Shown piece after piece: positions 1 to 8,672 of a stretch of 64,000 nt of DNA. Origin of the DNA: Geodermatophilus sp. TF02-6 (lineage in GTDB: Bacteria; Actinomycetota; Actinomycetes; Mycobacteriales; Geodermatophilaceae); contig NZ_QOHF01000011.1 of assembly GCF_003319115.1 (NCBI RefSeq), positions 1 through 64,000 on the forward strand, in the 5' to 3' direction. The position numbers and the translations under genes are program-made. Under the pieces are notes generated by a model. It did no database searches. It was not told the origin of the DNA and saw only the letters and a list, made by a program, of their open reading frames with translations. How positions within the stretch are numbered: the first letter of the stretch is position 1; each line of letters opens with the position of its first letter.

Positions 1-52
1 TCATCGCGTCTGTCTCCTGAAGGACTGTGAGAGGTCTCCAGAAGATCACGCG

Positions 53-352
53 GTGGCCGCCTTCACGTTCGAGGGCTCATCCGTCATCCGCGAGCCCGCC
101 GTACACCACCTTGGCGGACGCGACTGTACGTCTGAGAGCGAGCAGGTGCGGCGGCTGCTGGGTGCGATGACGGAGTACTCGATCGATCGGCAGACCGCCG
201 ATGAGGCCGGCCGTATCCGCCGCGAGGCTGGTATCCGGCTGCCGGACGCGCTGATCGCAGCGACCGCCCTGATCCACAGCCTCACCCTCGACACCCGCAA
301 CCTGTCCGACTTCCGCCGAGTTTCCGGCCTACGTTTACGCCGACAACGTTGA
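53..352 (+). pseudogene. VapC-like PIN-domain toxin remnant
   Basis: Open frame of 99 codons whose last ~65 residues look like the C-terminal half of a PIN-domain ribonuclease of the VapBC type: helix with LPDALIAATA, then LDTRNLSDF, where PIN proteins keep an acidic residue. The N-terminal strand with the first catalytic Asp (D-x-N/S) is absent, and the first ~30 residues are not PIN-like. No VapB antitoxin gene is visible in the 52 bases to the left. I read it as a truncated, probably inactive toxin gene. The start given is only the first in-frame GTG. Confidence 0.45.
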
Positions 353-445
353 GCAGAACCAGGGCTGGCTGCTCCGGCGGCGCCTCACTTGTGCTGGCTC
401 GGAACCGTTGACGGGTCGCTTGTCAGGGCGACGCGCGGTCGATCC

Positions 446-660
446 TGATGTGCGCGGGTTGATCACCGCGTCCTGGTGTTCGCCCAGCTCGACCACGTGG
501 CCAGGAACTGGGCGCGGACCTACCACCAGTCGCTAGCCAGCGTCGCCGAGGATCTGCACCAGTGGGACGCCGCTCTGCCGCAACGGCCTGGGTTGAGCCG
601 CGACCGACCAAGCCTCGCCGACCTGGCGTTCCGTCCGGGACCTGTGGCGGGCCACTCGGG
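446..660 (+). pseudogene. Unrecognised gene fragment, frameshifted
   Basis: A protein-like stretch (AQLDHVARNWARTYHQSLAS, then AEDLHQWDAALPQR) can be read in one frame up to about 620. It then continues as VRDLWRATRVSD in another frame, which suggests a single old coding sequence broken by a frameshift. I do not recognise the family. The stretch between the PIN remnant and this fragment (353-445) shows nothing else I can name. Confidence 0.25.
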
Positions 661-1273
661 TCAGCGACCAAGGGTCGCTGGAGTCGGCGCCCAGCGGCGG
701 ATCGCCGCATCCGGATCGGTCCGGGCCAGGCGGAGAGCCTCGGCGGAGTCGCTTCGGTCGGCCATCACCTGGAGCGCCACTTTGCGGACCTGTGCGCGGC
801 CGCTGCCCAGGCCGAGGTCAATTGCGGCTCGGAGGTCGGCGTGGGTCAGCGAGTCCGCGGCGTCGAGGGCGCCCGCGAGAACGGCTGGGCCGTGCCGAGA
901 ATCGAGTGACGCGGCCCTTCTGCGCAGCGCTCGGGGGTGGTCCGCTTCCGGCGCAGCAGGTGTCCGACGGTGCCGCCCATCGCAGCCGGTCCGCGAGCGC
1001 ATCGAGCCCGTCGTCGAGGCTGCCGGCGGCGCAGATGTCGACGATGAGCTTCGCCGTGCACCGGCTCCACCGCCATTCGATACACAGCAACACGGCGGTG
1101 TCGACGGCGCCTGCCGGATCCTCGTGGTGGTGGAGAACGAACAGCTCGACCACCTCCTGGTGCCGGTTGCTGCTCCCGCCCAGCCCCGACCTCACCAGCA
1201 GTCGGTGCAGATCCGTGACGGACGCGGCGGACCGGATCGCGGCGAGGCCGTCGGCGGGGACGTCGTCCATCAC
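661..1273 (-). pseudogene. HEAT-repeat-like protein, frameshifted
   Basis: Read on the minus strand, an N-terminal part starts at 1273 (MMDDVPADGLAAIRSAAS...) and runs to about 965. The downstream half (GPAVLAGALDAADSLTHADL, then VRKVALQVMADRSDSAEALR) continues in a different frame to 661. The second half has the alternating helical pattern of HEAT/armadillo repeats. At least one frameshift separates the halves, so no full-length product is expected. It directly follows and overlaps the pRiA4b ORF-3-like remnant by a few bases, so the two were probably one operon. Function unknown. Confidence 0.45.
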
Positions 1274-1665
1274 GGCCCGCCCCCGTACCGGGTCAGCTGT
1301 CGATTGATGTTCTCGAGGTCGAGCGGAACGGAGGCGGGGCCGCCGGTCCAGTCCTCGACGGGCGCGTCGCCCCGGCCGATGACGCAGACGGGGGCCGCCG
1401 CGCCCATGGGGGATCGAGCACCTTCTCGCACCGCACCGTGTGGTCCCAGCAGCCCCCGAAGTAGTAGCGATGGGTGATCGTGTCGGAGGCGGCGAAGGCC
1501 GCGCTCAGCCGCAGCCGATCCTCGTCGCCGGAATCTGCCGTGTGGGAGGGATCGCCGTAGTCTCGGCGGCCGACGGTGGACGCATGCAGGTGGTCGTCGT
1601 CCCAGTTCATGACGATCTGGATCAATTCGCCGAGGAGGTCCCCCCTCGGTGAGGTCGAGCGACGG
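1270..1665 (-). pseudogene. Plasmid pRiA4b ORF-3-like (IS1096 TnpR-type) gene, frameshifted
   Basis: The minus strand encodes MNWDDDHLHASTVGRRDYGD, DEDRLRLSAAFAASDTITH and RYYFGGCWDHTVRCEKVLD in one frame. It then gives VCVIGRGDAPVEDW and LENINRQLTRYGGGP in another. The order and the motifs (WDDDHLHAF, Y-x-YDFGD-x-WDH, C-GxGxxPPEDxGG-like end) are those of the pRiA4b ORF-3 / IS1096 passenger TnpR family. The frame changes near 1405-1415 and the upstream part is scrambled, so it is decayed. The family is common on plasmids and mobile elements; its biochemical role is not established. Confidence 0.6.
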
Positions 1666-1667
1666 CC

Positions 1668-3285
1668 GGCTGCGCGGGTGTGGCGCGCCCCCTCGGGGAA
1701 GCAGCTGGTCGACTTCGGGCAGAACGCCGCCGGCGTCGTCCGCATCCGGCTGAGTGGCAGCGCCGGGACCACGGTGGCGCTGACCCACAGCGAGGTGCTC
1801 ACCCCGATGGGGAGCTGGACACCACCTACGTCCAAGAGGGCCGCGACGTCGGGTGGAGCCAGCGCGACGAGGTCGTGCTCGACGGCGGCGACACCTGGTG
1901 GCAGCCGTGGTTCACCATCCACGGCTTCCGCTAGTCGAGATCGACGGCTTCGAGAGGGACCTGGCGCCCGCCGACGTCGGGTTCGTCGTCCTGTCGTCCC
2001 GGTTCGGCCAGGCCGGCACGTTCGCCTGCTCGGACGAGCGGCTGACCCGGCTGTGGCGCAACGTCCTGTGGAGCACCCGCGCCAACTTCACCGACAACCC
2101 GACCGACTGCCCGACCCCCGAGCGGTCCGGCTGGACCGGCGACATCCAGGTCTTCGCGCCCACCGCCGCCGGCCTGGTCGACGCCCAGGTCTTCCTGCGC
2201 CGCTACCTGCGCAACCTCGCCATCGAGCAACAGGACGACGGGCGGGTGCCGCCGTTCGTCCCCTCCGAGGCGTCGACGTCCTCGACCGGACGGCTCACCT
2301 GGGCGCTGGGCCGCACGCTGACCAACTCGGTCGGCTGGGGCGACGCCGCCGTCCTCGTCCCGTGGACGCTGTACCGGGCCTGTGGCGACCGCACTGTGCT
2401 CGAGCGGCAGTACGACAGCATGCGCGCCTGGGTCGATCACATGGAGCGGCGGGCGCGCACCCGCCGCGGCCTGCCGCGCCGCTTCTCCCGCCGGCGCGTC
2501 GGCGGGCTGGAGCGCTACGTGCTCGACAGCGGCTTCCACTGGGGGAGTGGCTGCGACCCGGCGAGCACTCCCCCCGCAACGCGCTGGAGGGCACCCTGCA
2601 CGGCGCCGTCGTCGCCACCGCCTACTACGCGCACTCCACACGGGTCCTCGCCGAGGCCGCCGCGGTGCTCGGCCTGCACGCCGACGCGCGTCGCTACGGC
2701 GAGCTCGCGGGCAACGTCCGCAGGGCCTGGCGGCCAGCGTTCGTCCGTCCCGACGGGCGCATGGGCACCGACCGGCAGGACGACTACGTCTGCGCCCTCG
2801 CCTCCGACCTGCTCGACCTGGCGGATCGCCCGCCGGCCGCGGCCCGGCTCGTCGAGCTGATCGAGCAGGCCGGCGACCACCTGGCCACCGGGTTCCTCTC
2901 CCCCCCGATGCTGCTGCCGGTCCTGGTCGACACCGGCCACGCCGACGTCGCCTTCCGGCTGCTGCTGCAGACGACCGTCCCGTCCTGGCTGCGCCAGGCC
3001 GAGCGCGGCGCGACGACCGTGTGGGAACGGCACGCCGCCATCTGGCCGAACATGCGGCTCACCCTGCGCGACACCGGCAGGCGGAAGTACCAGCTCTTCC
3101 TGCGAGACGACGGCCCGCTCGTCGGAACCGTCGCGGTCGAGGACCTCGCCGCCGCGCAGTTCGACAAGGCGTTGACTGCGAGCCTGGAGGACCGCTGGAG
3201 CATCGCTGGAGCGTCCAGCGCGACCGTCGTCCCGTCGCGGTCACCACCAGTGTGGACCGCACAGACGACGAGGAGTCGCCGTGCC
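1668..3285 (+). pseudogene. Alpha-L-rhamnosidase, multiply frameshifted and 3'-truncated
   Basis: Pieces of a GH78-type rhamnosidase lie in order in three frames. First comes the concanavalin-like part (LVDFGQNAAGVVRIRLSGSA) to ~1810; ELDTTYVQEGRDVGWSQRDE in the next frame to ~1934; then the six-hairpin catalytic part from ~1930 (NPTDCPTPERSGWTGDIQVF, GRLTWALGRTLTNSVGWGDA) to ~2535. A third switch gives EGTLHGAVVATAYYAHSTRV and GFLSPPMLLPVLVDTGHADV through TTVWERHAAIWP (~3045). In family members the glycine-rich SFNHY segment follows that point; here it is replaced by unrelated sequence. At least three frameshifts plus C-terminal loss mean no active enzyme. Confidence 0.8.
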
Positions 3286-3313
3286 CACTTGCCAGCCGCG
3301 TGCGGAGATCGCC

Positions 3314-4168
3314 ATGTCTGGACGTCAGACGGCTCCACCGCGTGAGGACGTCCGATTCGACACCGGCGACGGTTGCTGCGCCGCCTCGCTCTACAGGCCG
3401 GATGACACCGGGACCGCGGCGCCGGTGGTGGTGCTGGCGCACGGCATGGGCGGAATGCGCCAGCTGCTGGACATCGATCGCCAGCTCGCCGACGTGGCAG
3501 CGGCATTGCGGTACGTACGAGGCCATGCTCACCTCGACCCCACCCGCGTCGTCTTGTGGGGGACCTCGTTCGGCGGCGGACACGTCCTCCTCGCGGCCGC
3601 TCGCGACGACGCGCGACCAGGCGTAGACGCCGTCATCACCCGATGCCCGTTCACCGACGGGCTCGCCTCGGCCCTGGCCACCCGTCCTCGTTCCGCCTGG
3701 ACCGTCGTCCGGCGCTCGGTCCGTGACCGGGTCGCGGCCCGTCGCGGTAGGCGACCGATCATGGTGGCCACCGCGGGGCCACCCGGCTCGGTGGCCCTGA
3801 TGACCGCGCCCGACGCCGAGTCCGGACACCTCGCGCTGGTTCCCGACCAGCCCCACGGGTTCCGCAACGAGGTTGCCGCACGTGTCGGTCTCTCGAGCAT
3901 CTGTCACCGTCCAGGCCGCTACACCGCCGGTATCAGCTGCCCGGTGCTCTTCACCGTTTGTGACGACGACACCGTGGCCCCGGCGCGCACCACGATCCGC
4001 CATGCGCGCCGCGCCCCACGCGCGGAGATTCGTCGCTACCCGACCGGCCACTTCGACATCTACTGCGGACAAGCCTTCGAACAGGTCATCGACGACCGGA
4101 TCGAGTTCCTGACCCGACATGTCTCGACGGAGATCCAACCGCGGACCTCCTCGACCACAACCGACTGA
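3314..4168 (+). CDS. Alpha/beta hydrolase, probable internal deletion
   Basis: A 284-residue alpha/beta-fold hydrolase. Visible are the oxyanion strand VVVLAHGMGG, the nucleophile elbow GTSFGG (Ser in G-x-S-x-G), an acid candidate in CDDDTVAP and the catalytic-type His in GHFDIYCG. Relatives usually carry about 30-35 residues with an RxFGxS-G motif between the HGxGG loop and the QLLDIxxQLxDW helix. Here GMGGMR runs straight into QLLDIDRQLAD, so that piece is missing in frame. The ATG at 3314 was chosen; an ATG at 3281 lies in the tail of the rhamnosidase remnant. The crotonase gene follows after 27 bases on the same strand. Activity is doubtful. Substrate unknown. Confidence 0.7.
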   Translation: MSGRQTAPPREDVRFDTGDGCCAASLYRPDDTGTAAPVVVLAHGMGGMRQLLDIDRQLADVAAALRYVRGHAHLDPTRVVLWGTSFGGGHVLLAAARDDARPGVDAVITRCPFTDGLASALATRPRSAWTVVRRSVRDRVAARRGRRPIMVATAGPPGSVALMTAPDAESGHLALVPDQPHGFRNEVAARVGLSSICHRPGRYTAGISCPVLFTVCDDDTVAPARTTIRHARRAPRAEIRRYPTGHFDIYCGQAFEQVIDDRIEFLTRHVSTEIQPRTSSTTTD

Positions 4169-4195
4169 TCCACGGAGGATGGGGGTGTTCCGACG

Positions 4196-5161
4196 ATGCG
4201 AGCAGCAGATCTGGATCTCGCGACGTTGAGGTGCGAGCAGGACGGGCGGGTACTGACCGTGGGCGTCGAGGCGCCACCGTTCAACTACATGACTGCGGCG
4301 ATGCAGGACGACTTCGTGCGGCTGGTCGCTGCGGTGGAAACCGACGGCAGTGTGGGTGCCGTGATCGTCACCGGCGGTGTGCCCGGTCGCTACATCACCC
4401 ACTTCGCCATCGCGGACCTCCTGCACAGCGCCGAGACCCTCTCGGCGGCGTTGCCTCGTCCAGTGGCGTCGATGACGGTGCGCACGGTCAAGGCGATCTC
4501 GGCGGCCGGTGGTGCGCCGGCGCGTCGGCTCCTGGAGCGGTCGCCCGTGTCCTCGCTGGCGCTCCTGGCCCGCTTCCAGGCCGCGTGCAAGGCCATCCTG
4601 TCGTCGCCGGCCGTGTGGATCGCCGCGGTCGACGGGCCGTGCGGCGGTGGCGGGCTGGAGTTGTCGACGTTCTTCGACATGCGCCTGGCGACACCCGATG
4701 CACGCTTTCTGCTCCCCGAGCTGACGATCGGGTTGACCACCACGTTCGGCGGCCAGCGCCTGGCGACGCTGATCGGACCGTCCCGGGCCCTGGAACTCAT
4801 GCTCGAGGCGCGCGCGATCACCGCCGCCGACGCTCAGGCGCTGGGTCTGGTCAACCACGTCGTCGACGGCGACGTCGTCGCTCGCGCCCAGGCTCTCGCC
4901 GCCCGCTACGCCCGGCGGCCGCGCGCCACGGTTGCCGCGCAGAAAGCCATCGTCAACGACGGCGTCCCACTGTCGGAGAGCCTGACCCGCGAGGCCATCT
5001 TCCAGACCGTCGGCCTGTCCTCGCCGACCACGCGCGGGGCGCTGACGCGCTGGCTGCAAGAGCAGGATCCCTCGGGCGACTCGACGTTCCTCACCGACCC
5101 GGAGCCGTGGCGCACAGGCACGGCGCTCGACATGAACGCCGAGGAGCCGGCCTCCGCCTGA
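4196..5161 (+). CDS. Enoyl-CoA hydratase/isomerase (crotonase) family protein
   Basis: A 321-residue crotonase-fold protein. The second half has AAVDGPCGGGGLELSTFFDM, matching the oxyanion-hole segment of the family (A-x-G-x-x-x-G-G-G-x-E/L). It is followed by FLLPELTIGLTTTFGGQRLA, the usual ITAADAQALGLVNHVV and a C-terminal helix region. Family members act on acyl-CoA thioesters (hydration, isomerisation or hydrolysis); the substrate cannot be read here. The protein is longer than the usual ~260 residues because of an insert at about residues 75-125. A GGAGG lies at 4174-4178, somewhat far (17 nt) from the ATG. Same strand as the hydrolase 27 bases upstream and convergent with the SARP gene. 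Confidence 0.8.
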   Translation: MRAADLDLATLRCEQDGRVLTVGVEAPPFNYMTAAMQDDFVRLVAAVETDGSVGAVIVTGGVPGRYITHFAIADLLHSAETLSAALPRPVASMTVRTVKAISAAGGAPARRLLERSPVSSLALLARFQAACKAILSSPAVWIAAVDGPCGGGGLELSTFFDMRLATPDARFLLPELTIGLTTTFGGQRLATLIGPSRALELMLEARAITAADAQALGLVNHVVDGDVVARAQALAARYARRPRATVAAQKAIVNDGVPLSESLTREAIFQTVGLSSPTTRGALTRWLQEQDPSGDSTFLTDPEPWRTGTALDMNAEEPASA

Positions 5162-5181
5162 GCATGACCTGTCCGTAGGTC

Positions 5182-8103
5182 TCAGTCGGCGTCGTCTGCG
5201 ACGATCTGCTCCAGGGTGAGTGATTGGCCAGCGCCCCACGCACCGTCGAAATCACTTCGGCTGAGCGCTCCTCGAACGTCGGCATACAGGTCCCGTGAGA
5301 TCGGCAGGCGGGGGAATCGGGTTCCCGCGCGACTGCTGGCCGCGGACGCTGCGGAGAAGAGCTGAACAGCTCGATGGTGCCGTCGAGCCATGGTCATCAG
5401 GTCAGCGATGAGCTCGAGCCAGGTGCCGCCGCGCCGGGCGCCGAGGCGCATGGACAGGTCGATGGCGCGCCGTGCCCAGACCAGGCCTTCGTCAGGGGAC
5501 GCCGTTCGCAGGGCGGTGAGGGCCAGCGCGTTCGAGGACATCCACGCCGCCATCAGGTGTTCGACGTCCATCCCCCGCGCGTAGGCGTCGCGGGCCTCCG
5601 TGGCCAGGTCGAGCTGGGAGGTCTGGCCTGGAAGCAGGGCTGAGACCAGGCAGCGAGCGGCTCGAGCGTGCGCCTGGTGGTAGTCGTCTCCGGTCCGTTC
5701 GATGACCGTCCTGGTGCGCTCGAGGATCGCCCGTGCCGTCTCGGACTGCTCGGCCACCGCGGCCGTCACCGCCAGCCAAGGAAGCAGGTCACCCGCGGCG
5801 AGCAGATCCGGTCCGTCCAGTCCGGCGAGAAGGGGCACCGACGCATCGACGTGGCTGCACGCCAGATCGGGCCGTGCCTGGAAGAGCAGCACGACAGCGC
5901 ACGCCAGGTGGCTCAGCACCCTCGAGCCGTCGGACGCGCGTGGATCCGCGGTGAGATCCGCGGCCGACTCGAGCCACCGTGTGCCCTCGAGCAGCTCCTC
6001 TCGGAAGTACCAGTACAGGGCCAACCGAGCTGGGGCGACGGCGGCGGCCGGGTCTCGCCGCTCGACCAGCGTTCGTTGCAGGGACGCGCGGATGGCGGCG
6101 TAGTCGTCCTCGAGGTCGTCGTAGCGCGCCGTCATCGCGAGCTGCGCGAAGCGGGGTAGGGCGTTGATCTGGCCGAGGACCCACGAGTCGCGGCGGTCGA
6201 GCAGGTCTTCGGTTCGGTCGTCCAGGAGGTGAGCGGCGTGGGCGCGCACGGTCGCCAACTGCCGGAAGGTCGACCGCCCGCCCTTGCGGGTGGGCTGTTC
6301 GCGGACGAGGAGCGAGCGGTTGACCAACATGGGCAGCAGCTCGTCGACGTCGAGAAGGCGCTGTTCGTCGTCCGGCACGACCTCGGTGACGGCCCGAGCA
6401 GCGCGGGCCGTGAACCGTCCCGGAAGGACGGAGAGCTCTTCGTGCACGCGGCGCTCGGTCGGACCGAGGAGCTGGACACTCCACTCGATGGCCTCGCCCA
6501 CCGACCGGTGATGATCATGGCGGCTGGACCTGCCGAGGCGGGACAGCGTCACCGGGTTGCGAGCGACCTGCTCGGAGATCTCGTCCAACGAATAGGTGCG
6601 CACACGGGCGGCTGCCAGCTCGATGGCCAGCGGCAGACCGTCGAGACCGGTGCAGATGGTCTCGACCGTGCGGAGGTCGTTCCCTTCGATGGTCAACGAG
6701 GAATCGGCGGCGACCGCCCGGGCCAGGAACAGCTCGACCGCCGCGGTCGGCGGCCGGTCCGTCCTGCCGTCGGGATCTGGCAGCGCGAGCGGCTGCAGAG
6801 GCCATACCGTCTCACCATCGACCTGCAAGGGCTCGCGACTGGTCGCGAGCACCGAGGACCAACAGGTGGCGCTCCCCAGCAGGGTCTCCACGGCGGGGGT
6901 CAGTTCTGGCAACAGGTGTTCACAGTTGTCCAGGACGAGCAGGATGCGTCGGCGCTGCAGGTATCCGGCCAGCGCCTCGAGCGGCGTCCCGGTGATGCCG
7001 GAGCCGAACCCGAGGATCGTCATGATCATCTCGGGGACGTGGATCGCCGTGTCGACGGCGGCGAGATCCACGAACCACACGCCCTCGGGAAAGCGCGGCG
7101 CGAGGTCACGAGCAACGTCGATCGCCAGCCTGGTCTTGCCGCAGCCTGCTGGACCGGTGACGGTGACCGCGGCACCGGAGGTCACCAGCGCTAGAAGGTC
7201 GTGGAGCTCGGACTCTCGCCCGATCAATGCGGACGGGCGGCCCGGGAGGTGGATCGTGGCGGCCTGCGGCGCGCTCGCGACGCCGATCGGCTCACGTGGC
7301 GCGAGAAGCGTCGCGTCCTGGTCCAGGATTCGACGTTGCAACGAGACCAGTTCGACGCCCGGCTCCAAGCCGAGTTCGCCGCTCAGCTGACGTCGGAATT
7401 CCTGGAAGGTCTGCAGCGCCTCGTCGCTGCGACCAGCTCGGTGTAGTGCGAGCATGCGCTGGGCGCGCGTGTGTTCTCTGAACCCGGGCTCCGCGATCAA
7501 GCTCTCGGAGTCGGCGAGCGCCTCTGCGGTACGCCCGAGCTCCACCAGCGCGTCGAGGCGGAGCTCGCGGGCTTGCTGGAGCGATTCCTCCAGGCGAGCG
7601 ACGGCGGCAACCGCCCACTGTTCGTCGGAGAAGGGTGTGTAGGGCCGGCCACGCCACAGCTCCAGCGCCGTGTCGACCAGCTCGATCGCGATGTCCGCTG
7701 CACCCGCTGCGAGTCGGCCTCGAGCGTTGTCGACCATCCGCTCCAACTGGGCGGAGTCGATCTGGTCGGGGCTGACGAGCAGCCGATACCCGCCCGCGTC
7801 GTTGATGAGCATCTTCGACGGCTCCCGCCGCCCGCGCCGCGGCTCGAGCAGCTGGCGCAGCCGCCACACGTGCGACTCCAGGGTCGACGTCGTCCCCGCA
7901 GTGACCTGGTCTCCCCAGAGGGCGTCGATCAGCGTGCTCGACGAGACCCGGCGGCCCTGGTGGATGGTCAGCACGGCCAGGATCGCGCCTGCCTTCCTCC
8001 CGGGTGCTACGATCTCGGCTCCAGCCGCCTCGACCGCCATGCTGCCCAGGTCGCGGACCAACACGAGCAGCACGCTATCCAGAGCATCGGCACCACCGGG
8101 CAC
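5182..8103 (-). CDS. SARP/AfsR-type transcriptional regulator with NB-ARC ATPase
   Basis: A 973-residue regulator. Residues ~10-110 form an OmpR-like winged-helix DNA-binding domain (LIDALWGDQVTAGTTSTLES, HVWRLRQLLEP). Residues ~115-265 are a bacterial transcriptional activation domain (LVDTALELWRGRPYTPFSDE, LHRAGRSDEALQTFQEFRRQ). Residues ~285-560 are an AP-ATPase/NB-ARC module with Walker A GPAGCGKT near residue 320 and Walker B LLVLDNCEHL. The C-terminal ~350 residues look like TPR helices. This is the AfsR-like architecture of pathway activators. It is the last gene of a five-gene minus-strand run, 30 bases after the coiled-coil gene. The start is GTG with a weak ribosome binding site; an internal ATG about 21 codons later would cut the first strand. 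Confidence 0.9.
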   Translation of the reverse strand: MPGGADALDSVLLVLVRDLGSMAVEAAGAEIVAPGRKAGAILAVLTIHQGRRVSSSTLIDALWGDQVTAGTTSTLESHVWRLRQLLEPRRGRREPSKMLINDAGGYRLLVSPDQIDSAQLERMVDNARGRLAAGAADIAIELVDTALELWRGRPYTPFSDEQWAVAAVARLEESLQQARELRLDALVELGRTAEALADSESLIAEPGFREHTRAQRMLALHRAGRSDEALQTFQEFRRQLSGELGLEPGVELVSLQRRILDQDATLLAPREPIGVASAPQAATIHLPGRPSALIGRESELHDLLALVTSGAAVTVTGPAGCGKTRLAIDVARDLAPRFPEGVWFVDLAAVDTAIHVPEMIMTILGFGSGITGTPLEALAGYLQRRRILLVLDNCEHLLPELTPAVETLLGSATCWSSVLATSREPLQVDGETVWPLQPLALPDPDGRTDRPPTAAVELFLARAVAADSSLTIEGNDLRTVETICTGLDGLPLAIELAAARVRTYSLDEISEQVARNPVTLSRLGRSSRHDHHRSVGEAIEWSVQLLGPTERRVHEELSVLPGRFTARAARAVTEVVPDDEQRLLDVDELLPMLVNRSLLVREQPTRKGGRSTFRQLATVRAHAAHLLDDRTEDLLDRRDSWVLGQINALPRFAQLAMTARYDDLEDDYAAIRASLQRTLVERRDPAAAVAPARLALYWYFREELLEGTRWLESAADLTADPRASDGSRVLSHLACAVVLLFQARPDLACSHVDASVPLLAGLDGPDLLAAGDLLPWLAVTAAVAEQSETARAILERTRTVIERTGDDYHQAHARAARCLVSALLPGQTSQLDLATEARDAYARGMDVEHLMAAWMSSNALALTALRTASPDEGLVWARRAIDLSMRLGARRGGTWLELIADLMTMARRHHRAVQLFSAASAASSRAGTRFPRLPISRDLYADVRGALSRSDFDGAWGAGQSLTLEQIVADDAD

Positions 8104-8133
8104 TCGTCGTCGCGGGCGCTCCCGCCCGTCTCG

Positions 8134-8643
8134 TCAACGCGGTGGCGGGACGTCCTGGCGTCGACGCAGCGGCCAGGCGCAGGTGGCGGTCGGCGGCTGC
8201 GCCGGCCCGGCTCGACGACTCGACATCGCGAGCTCGTCCGCATCGGCCCTGGCCAGGACGGCGGCGACGACCGCTTCCAGGGCGCCGTCGAGGGCGATGA
8301 CGGCGAAGTCGACGGCCTCGGCCGCATCGCGCTCGGCCTGGTCCGCGCGCCGCTCGGCCTTCGTCACATCGGGATCGCCGCGCCACCGCTCGGACCTCTG
8401 CTGCAGCTCGACGAAGTGGCCCTTGATCCGCTCACGCATCAGCGACCACCGGAGGTGCAGGGCGGCGTCGTCCGCATCGACCTGTTGCCTGGTCCTGTTG
8501 ACCGCGGCGGTCCACGTGTCGTGCAACTGTTGGCGATGGGCCTCGAGCCTGGCTCGGTTCCCCTCTCGGGCAGCGGCTACCACGTCCTCGGTCTTCTTCG
8601 CTTGCTCGGAGAGGTCTTGCAGTTGTCGAGGGAGAGGTTCCAA
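8134..8643 (-). CDS. Coiled-coil protein of unknown function
   Basis: A 169-residue, highly charged, almost wholly helical protein: LQDLSEQAKKTEDVVAAARE, RERIKGHFVELQQRSERWRG, then TKAERRADQAERDAAEAVDF and ALEAVVAAVLARADADE. A long open frame runs through it from further upstream, but the protein-like part begins at a TTG at 8643. That codon is preceded by AAGGAG with 8-base spacing, so I chose it. No membrane segment or signal peptide is visible. Spacing of 29 bases from the upstream MBL gene and 30 to the SARP gene suggests one operon. Function not recognised. Confidence 0.65.
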   Translation of the reverse strand: MEPLPRQLQDLSEQAKKTEDVVAAAREGNRARLEAHRQQLHDTWTAAVNRTRQQVDADDAALHLRWSLMRERIKGHFVELQQRSERWRGDPDVTKAERRADQAERDAAEAVDFAVIALDGALEAVVAAVLARADADELAMSSRRAGPAQPPTATCAWPLRRRQDVPPPR

Positions 8644-8672
8644 CGGTCGCCGCTCCTTCTCGTCTCGAATTG

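Noticed and set aside
3059-5239. Long minus-strand frame opposite the hydrolase and crotonase
   Set aside because: No domain, biased composition, and both plus-strand genes show clear family motifs.
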